From assembly GCA_036346355.1 (NCBI GenBank), contig CM070584.1, forward strand, positions 54,209,097 to 54,273,096: a DNA stretch of 64,000 nt, read 5' to 3'. A program made the translations under genes and the position numbers. Below, piece by piece: positions 59,886 to 64,000 of the stretch. The stretch is from Rhipidocladum racemiflorum (Eukaryota; Streptophyta; Magnoliopsida; Poales; Poaceae). Numbering within the stretch: position 1 is the stretch's first letter; the number at the start of each line of letters is the position of its first letter. The notes beneath the pieces were generated by a model. That model saw only the letters and a program-made list of their open reading frames with translations, made no database searches and was not told the DNA's origin.

Positions 59886-60102
59886 TGTTAGGAAACCGGA
59901 TTCGTATCCGATATGGACTCTTCCTTATCTCTAAGCAGAACCGCTATATATAGGAGGCAGGGGGTCACCCCATTGTACAGAAGTATACAGAATAATAAAG
60001 CAGAGCAGTTCCTCTTCATATTGTGTCTCTCGCCCTCTCTCTGTTCTCCAGTTTAGATCTATTAGGCAACCCCGGACTATTCGATAGCGAGGTTGTCTAA
60101 CA
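59886..60102 (+). repeat. 5' LTR of Ty1/copia element
   Basis: 217 bases with inverted edges TGTTAG and CTAACA. It has a TATATATA box (59945-59952) and 'aataataaag' near 59991. Directly inside it 'cgttatcagcacgaag' is the primer-binding region typical of many plant copia elements. Confidence 0.8.
59945..59952 (+). promoter_or_regulatory. TATA box in copia LTR
   Basis: TATATATA in 'ccgctatatataggagg', about 60 bases into the LTR. Confidence 0.55.
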
Positions 60103-62813
60103 CGTTATCAGCACGAAGCTCTACTCGGTGATCAGATTGAAAGTAGCATGAAGCTACAGTATACATGATTGAATCGGCTCGAAGCCGTCAAGCATTGCCG
60201 CCGTGGCCTGACGCAGAAGCAGCGCACCGCCCGGCCGGCTACGCACGAAGTGCCGCTGTCATCAGACAATTGCTTTGCACGTTATGTCTCTGCTTTGTTG
60301 GACTAGACAAACTGTGATTCTTAAAGGTTACTATGCACTCAAGTAGTTGCTTTGCACTCAAGTTACTTTGCACGTTATTTTGTCTCTGATTTGATGCCAT
60401 ATGTTGCTGCACGTTCCGAGCATCCAAATGGCGTTCGGTCGTTGCTGCACTTCCTGGAGATCTGCCGACATCCTCCTACCGCTGCTCGGCGTCTTCCTCC
60501 ACTTGGATGCCGCAAAGATACGCAAATCGCTCGGCCGCGGCGCTCGGCAAAGACGGCCGCAAGCCGCGCCGCCGCCGACGCCGCCCGGCTTGGTGCGTGT
60601 TCGCCTCGCTGCCATTGAACGGCCACCGCCTTTGCCGCTTAGGCTCACCGCGCAAGCCACCTTGCCCCGGTTTGGACATGAGGTCCAGATTGAAGTCCAA
60701 TGAGCAACAGATCCGACGAACGCCTCGCCTCGTCAGTCGCTGCGCCGAAGCGCCGCCGCGCCGCTGCGCTTACCGCTGGCTGCCGCTGAAGCTTCGTTGC
60801 CGCACGCCATGGCCGGGCTCGCCACTCCGTCTGAAGTTTGGCTCTCGCCGCCACGAAGCAACTCCTCGCCGCGATCAAGAAGACCGTGCCGCCGACATCG
60901 CCGCAGCTTGCCGCCGCCGCTCGGCCGCCTCGTTTCCTTGCGCACCGGCCGGTTCTATTGTATTGTCCCGAACGGCATGGAACACAAGAAGCACTGGACA
61001 TCAAGTCCAAGTTGCAATAAGATTCAAGAAAACCAATGGGGCACGTGAGAGAAGAGGAAATTATCGGTTTGCCCCTCCCTATACTTCCTTTTCCTTTATT
61101 TTCTTATTCTTTTTCAGAAAATTGATAAGAATTCGAAAAAAAATGATTAGTAAATCAGAAAATTGACTTAAAAATAATTGAAAAATTCTAAAAAATGCTA
61201 GAAAATTTTTGAATCTGGTTTTAATTTTTCCTAGCATTCTCTTGCAGCACTTATGAATAATTTATGAATTGTTCCATGCATCTGTATTTATTACTTTAAT
61301 CAAATCCACTGGAAATTCAAGCACGCCGCACGAAGCGGCCACCGTCGTGCTAGGAAGGCCGACGCGCATGGAACTGACTGCGCCGCGCGCACGAAGCCGC
61401 GCTACGCCGATCGCGCATGAATCCGATCGCACGAAGCCGATCGCGCGCATGAATCCGATCACACGAAGTCGATCGCATGCACGAAGCTGATCACATACAT
61501 GCATTAAGCTATATTTATGAATGTTTACGAATATTTGTGAATTTTGCATTTATGAAACTTGTAATTAGTGCTTTCTTTTAGTTTGCTAAAAAATTCATGA
61601 GAATTTAATTATGTATTTTATTAAATTGATTAGAAAATTCTAAAATTTTTTGAAAATTAACAGAAAAATATGCAAATTCCTAGAAAATTGCAGAAAATTG
61701 CTTGGCTCTGTTTTTATGTATCTTAGCCTTATTTTCTGCATTTATGAATTATTGCATGAATTTTTGCAATAATTGCCTGTTTAGAATACCGAAAATTCAT
61801 AAGAATTTATTTTCGCATTTATGAATTTATGAATTGTGCAATTATTGTTTATTCTGAATTTATGAATTAGTCATGTTGATATTTGCTAAAATTAAAATTT
61901 TCTGTTGTACAGTAATTCTGAAAATTGCTTGGAAATTAGCAGAAATTATGAAAAATGCTAGGAAAATTCCAGAATATTTCATACGGCATTTTATGAGAAA
62001 CTGAGTGGTTGGGATTTGATTTAGGTAATGAATAAACAGACATGAGACAATTGGTGTCTAGGAAAACACACATGAGGCTTGGTTCTTTAATTGGCACCCG
62101 AAAACGGGAAGTGCTCCCTCCCTCATGTGAGCCCTAGGGGCAAAGTTGACTGGCAAAGAGTCGAATTGACGGAGATATTCGTTACCTGTTTTCGCTCCCA
62201 ACCAACGAGAGTTACATAAGTTGTAATTAGCAATACACCGCATTTAATTTATGTGGGATTTTTTTTCCCGTATTTATGAATATTTATGAATCTGTGTATA
62301 TATGAATTTTGCAGTTATGAATACTGTATTTATGAATCCTGCATTTATGAATCTCGCAATTATGAATTTTGCATTTATGAATTCCGTACTTATGAATCTT
62401 GTACTTATGAATTTTGCATTCATCTTTGAATATATGAATCTTGATATTATTGCTTTCTTTTAGTTTGCTGGAAACTCATGAGAATTCAATTATGCATTTT
62501 ATTGAATCTAGCAGCCATTTCCTATTAGATTACACGTAGTAATCTAATGGAAGAACCTTATGAATGTGCAAAGGTGTGGCATTATCTAACGTGAGTTTTT
62601 TTGAAGAACTGACATGAATTGTCAGAATTATCTCACATAGACATCAGATTGCATAATGAATAGTAAGCTATCGAAGTGCATACTTTTCTCATGAATAGAA
62701 TTGCAATTTATTCTTTATTCCAGTATTCTTTATTTACAAGCAATTTTTGAATTACTTAGCCACTGTATGATTAGAATTATTTTTCTTTTCATCTAGAAAT
62801 CGTGTAGCGCCCA
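60103..62813 (+). mobile_element. Copia leader without recognisable gag
   Basis: Between the primer-binding site and the protease there are 2.7 kb in which I find no gag or zinc knuckle. 60480-61010 is GC-rich and open in several frames on both strands, typical of composition bias. 61260-62450 is AT-rich with many 'tttatgaatt' words, dense at 62275-62415. Gag seems lost, replaced or too decayed to see. Confidence 0.6.
62275..62415. repeat. Imperfect 'tatgaat' tandem words
   Basis: Roughly a dozen words of the type 'tttatgaatcttgcat' at spacings of 15-17 bases. Scattered related words occur from 61510 on. Confidence 0.75.
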
Positions 62814-64000
62814 TTGGAGGAAATATGCATTGTTGATAGTGGCACAACAAATACCATCTTAAGAGAGTCGAACTACTTCCAGACAATCACGAAGAACGCT
62901 GGAAGGATTACGACTATCGCAGGAAGCGATACGCATATAATAGGCTCAGAAAGAGCCACAATTATATTGCCAATGGGTACAACTTTGGTAATTGAAGAAG
63001 CCCTCTTGTACCCTGAATCAACCCGCACTCTCTTAAGTTTCAAGGATATCCGCGCCAATGGGTTTCACGTAGAAACCAATGAAGAAAATGGCAAAGAACA
63101 CTTGTGCATTGTGAAGCACGCGAAATATGGAAAGATGGTACTAGAAAAATATCCCTCATATGAATCTGGGTTATACTACACGAAAATCAATGCACACGCA
63201 GTGTATACTTCTTTGAAGACTGTCTTTAGAAGCTCTGAATTATTTGCTTTATGGCATTGTAGATTAGGTCATCCTGGTCTTAGATTGATGAGAAATATAG
63301 TTAACAACTCACAAGGTCATGGCATTAATGTTAAGAATTTCCCGAATCACGAAGATTTTGTGTGCCATGCATGTGCCACCGGGAAATTAATAACTAGACC
63401 CTCTGTTATGAAAGTGCAACATGAAATCCCTGCATTCCTGGAACGCATTCAGGGGGATATTTGCGGTCCGATTCAGCCCTTTGTCGACCGTTTCGATACT
63501 TTATGGTGCTCATTGATGCTTCCTCGAAATGGTCGCATACATGTTTGTTGTCAACAAGGAATCATGCATTCGCAAAACTGATCTCGCAGATCATCAGAAT
63601 TAAGAATGCTTTTCCTGATCATCGCGTGAAGTCCATTCGAATGGACAATGCCGGTGAATTCACGTCCAAGGCATTTGATGATTATTGCACAGCAACGGGA
63701 ATAACTGTTGAGCACTCGCACCGCACGTCCATACGCAAAATGGGCTATTGAATCACTAATAAAAAGGATTAAGTTCATTGCCGGACCGCTCTTGCAGAGT
63801 TGTAACTTGCCCAACACTTGTTGGGGACACGCGATCTGCACGCAAAGCACTCATCAATTATAGAACATCGGCCTACAACATCCATTCACCTATGCAACTA
63901 GTGCAAGGGGTCATCACGAAGATTTCCCATCTTAGAAAATTTGGTTGTATGGTATATGTACCTATACCACCCCCACAGCGGACTGCAATGGGCCCTCTCC
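62814..64000 (+). pseudogene. Ty1/copia protease-integrase region, frameshifted, cut by window end
   Basis: The frame from 62814 begins MEEICIVDSGTTNTI, with the DSG protease motif, then LWHCRLGHPGLRLM (GAG-pre-integrase block), H...C-x2-C residues (FVCHACATGK) and GDICGPIQP, the integrase start. A frameshift near 63470 moves the core to another frame (FRYFMVLIDASSKWSHTCLL, RMDNAGEFTSKAFDDY, including integrase Asp residues). Another break near 63720 precedes ESLIKRIKFIAGPLLQSC and CWGHAI. Later blocks up to 64000 continue with a stop. The reverse transcriptase would lie beyond the window. The upstream start is uncertain since gag is not visible. Confidence 0.85.

Noticed and set aside
60507..61166. 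219-codon Arg-rich frame in the copia leader
   Set aside because: GC-rich composition leaves several frames open on both strands; no gag, zinc knuckle or other motif.

Overview
This is a plant nuclear window, almost certainly from a grass (Poaceae). GC-rich, intron-split exons lie in AT-rich DNA packed with grass-type transposable elements: Stowaway MITEs with TA target duplications, PIF/Harbinger-like MITEs with TTA/TAA duplications, CACTA elements, Mutator-like inverted repeats, SIRE-type copia LTRs and large solo LTRs. There is nothing prokaryotic and no CRISPR array. I cannot name the species.

Genes. Only one protein-coding gene looks intact: a nine-exon kelch-repeat gene on the minus strand (35342-39241, 605 residues, all splice phases consistent). 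Three others are broken. A mitochondrial-type PPR gene (25497-30968, plus) has three frameshifts, a premature stop, an altered splice donor and a gypsy element in its intron. A NAC-domain gene (20721-19660, minus) is shifted out of frame by a 38-bp tandem duplication. A DUF247-type N-terminal fragment lies at 17956-18361.

Layout. 1-7640: repeat-rich, gene-free. 7645-8248: LINE 3' end. 8257-10799: solo LTR A with perfect AATCC duplications. 12530-13625: second LINE remnant. 14219-14652: CACTA element. 16241-17790: unclassified repeat with a 111-bp tandem array. 17956-21600: DUF247 and NAC remnants. 22799-24860: CACTA, Harbinger-like and Stowaway elements in series. 25497-31114: PPR pseudogene with nested gypsy element and a MITE in its stop codon. 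31337-32406: Mutator-like inverted-repeat element. 33681-34774: Stowaway cluster. 35342-39241: kelch gene. 44373-47219: solo LTR B, same family as A, opposite strand, carrying a nested MITE. 47225-50606: decayed hAT transposase gene interrupted by a small MITE and a solo LTR. 51468-57775: SIRE-type copia wreckage with a plus-strand solo LTR inside the gag remnant. 58061-59430: repeat that seems to have picked up gene fragments. 59886-64000: 5' part of a Ty1/copia element running off the window.

The window is best read as a nested-insertion record. Target-site duplications I could match exactly date the order of several events: MITE into solo LTR B; LTR and MITE into the hAT gene; solo LTR into copia gag; MITE into the PPR stop codon. 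The most unusual signals are two CACTA-type elements that share a tRNA-like internal pol III promoter, and a solo-LTR family that carries a small, apparently spliced reading frame conserved between copies.
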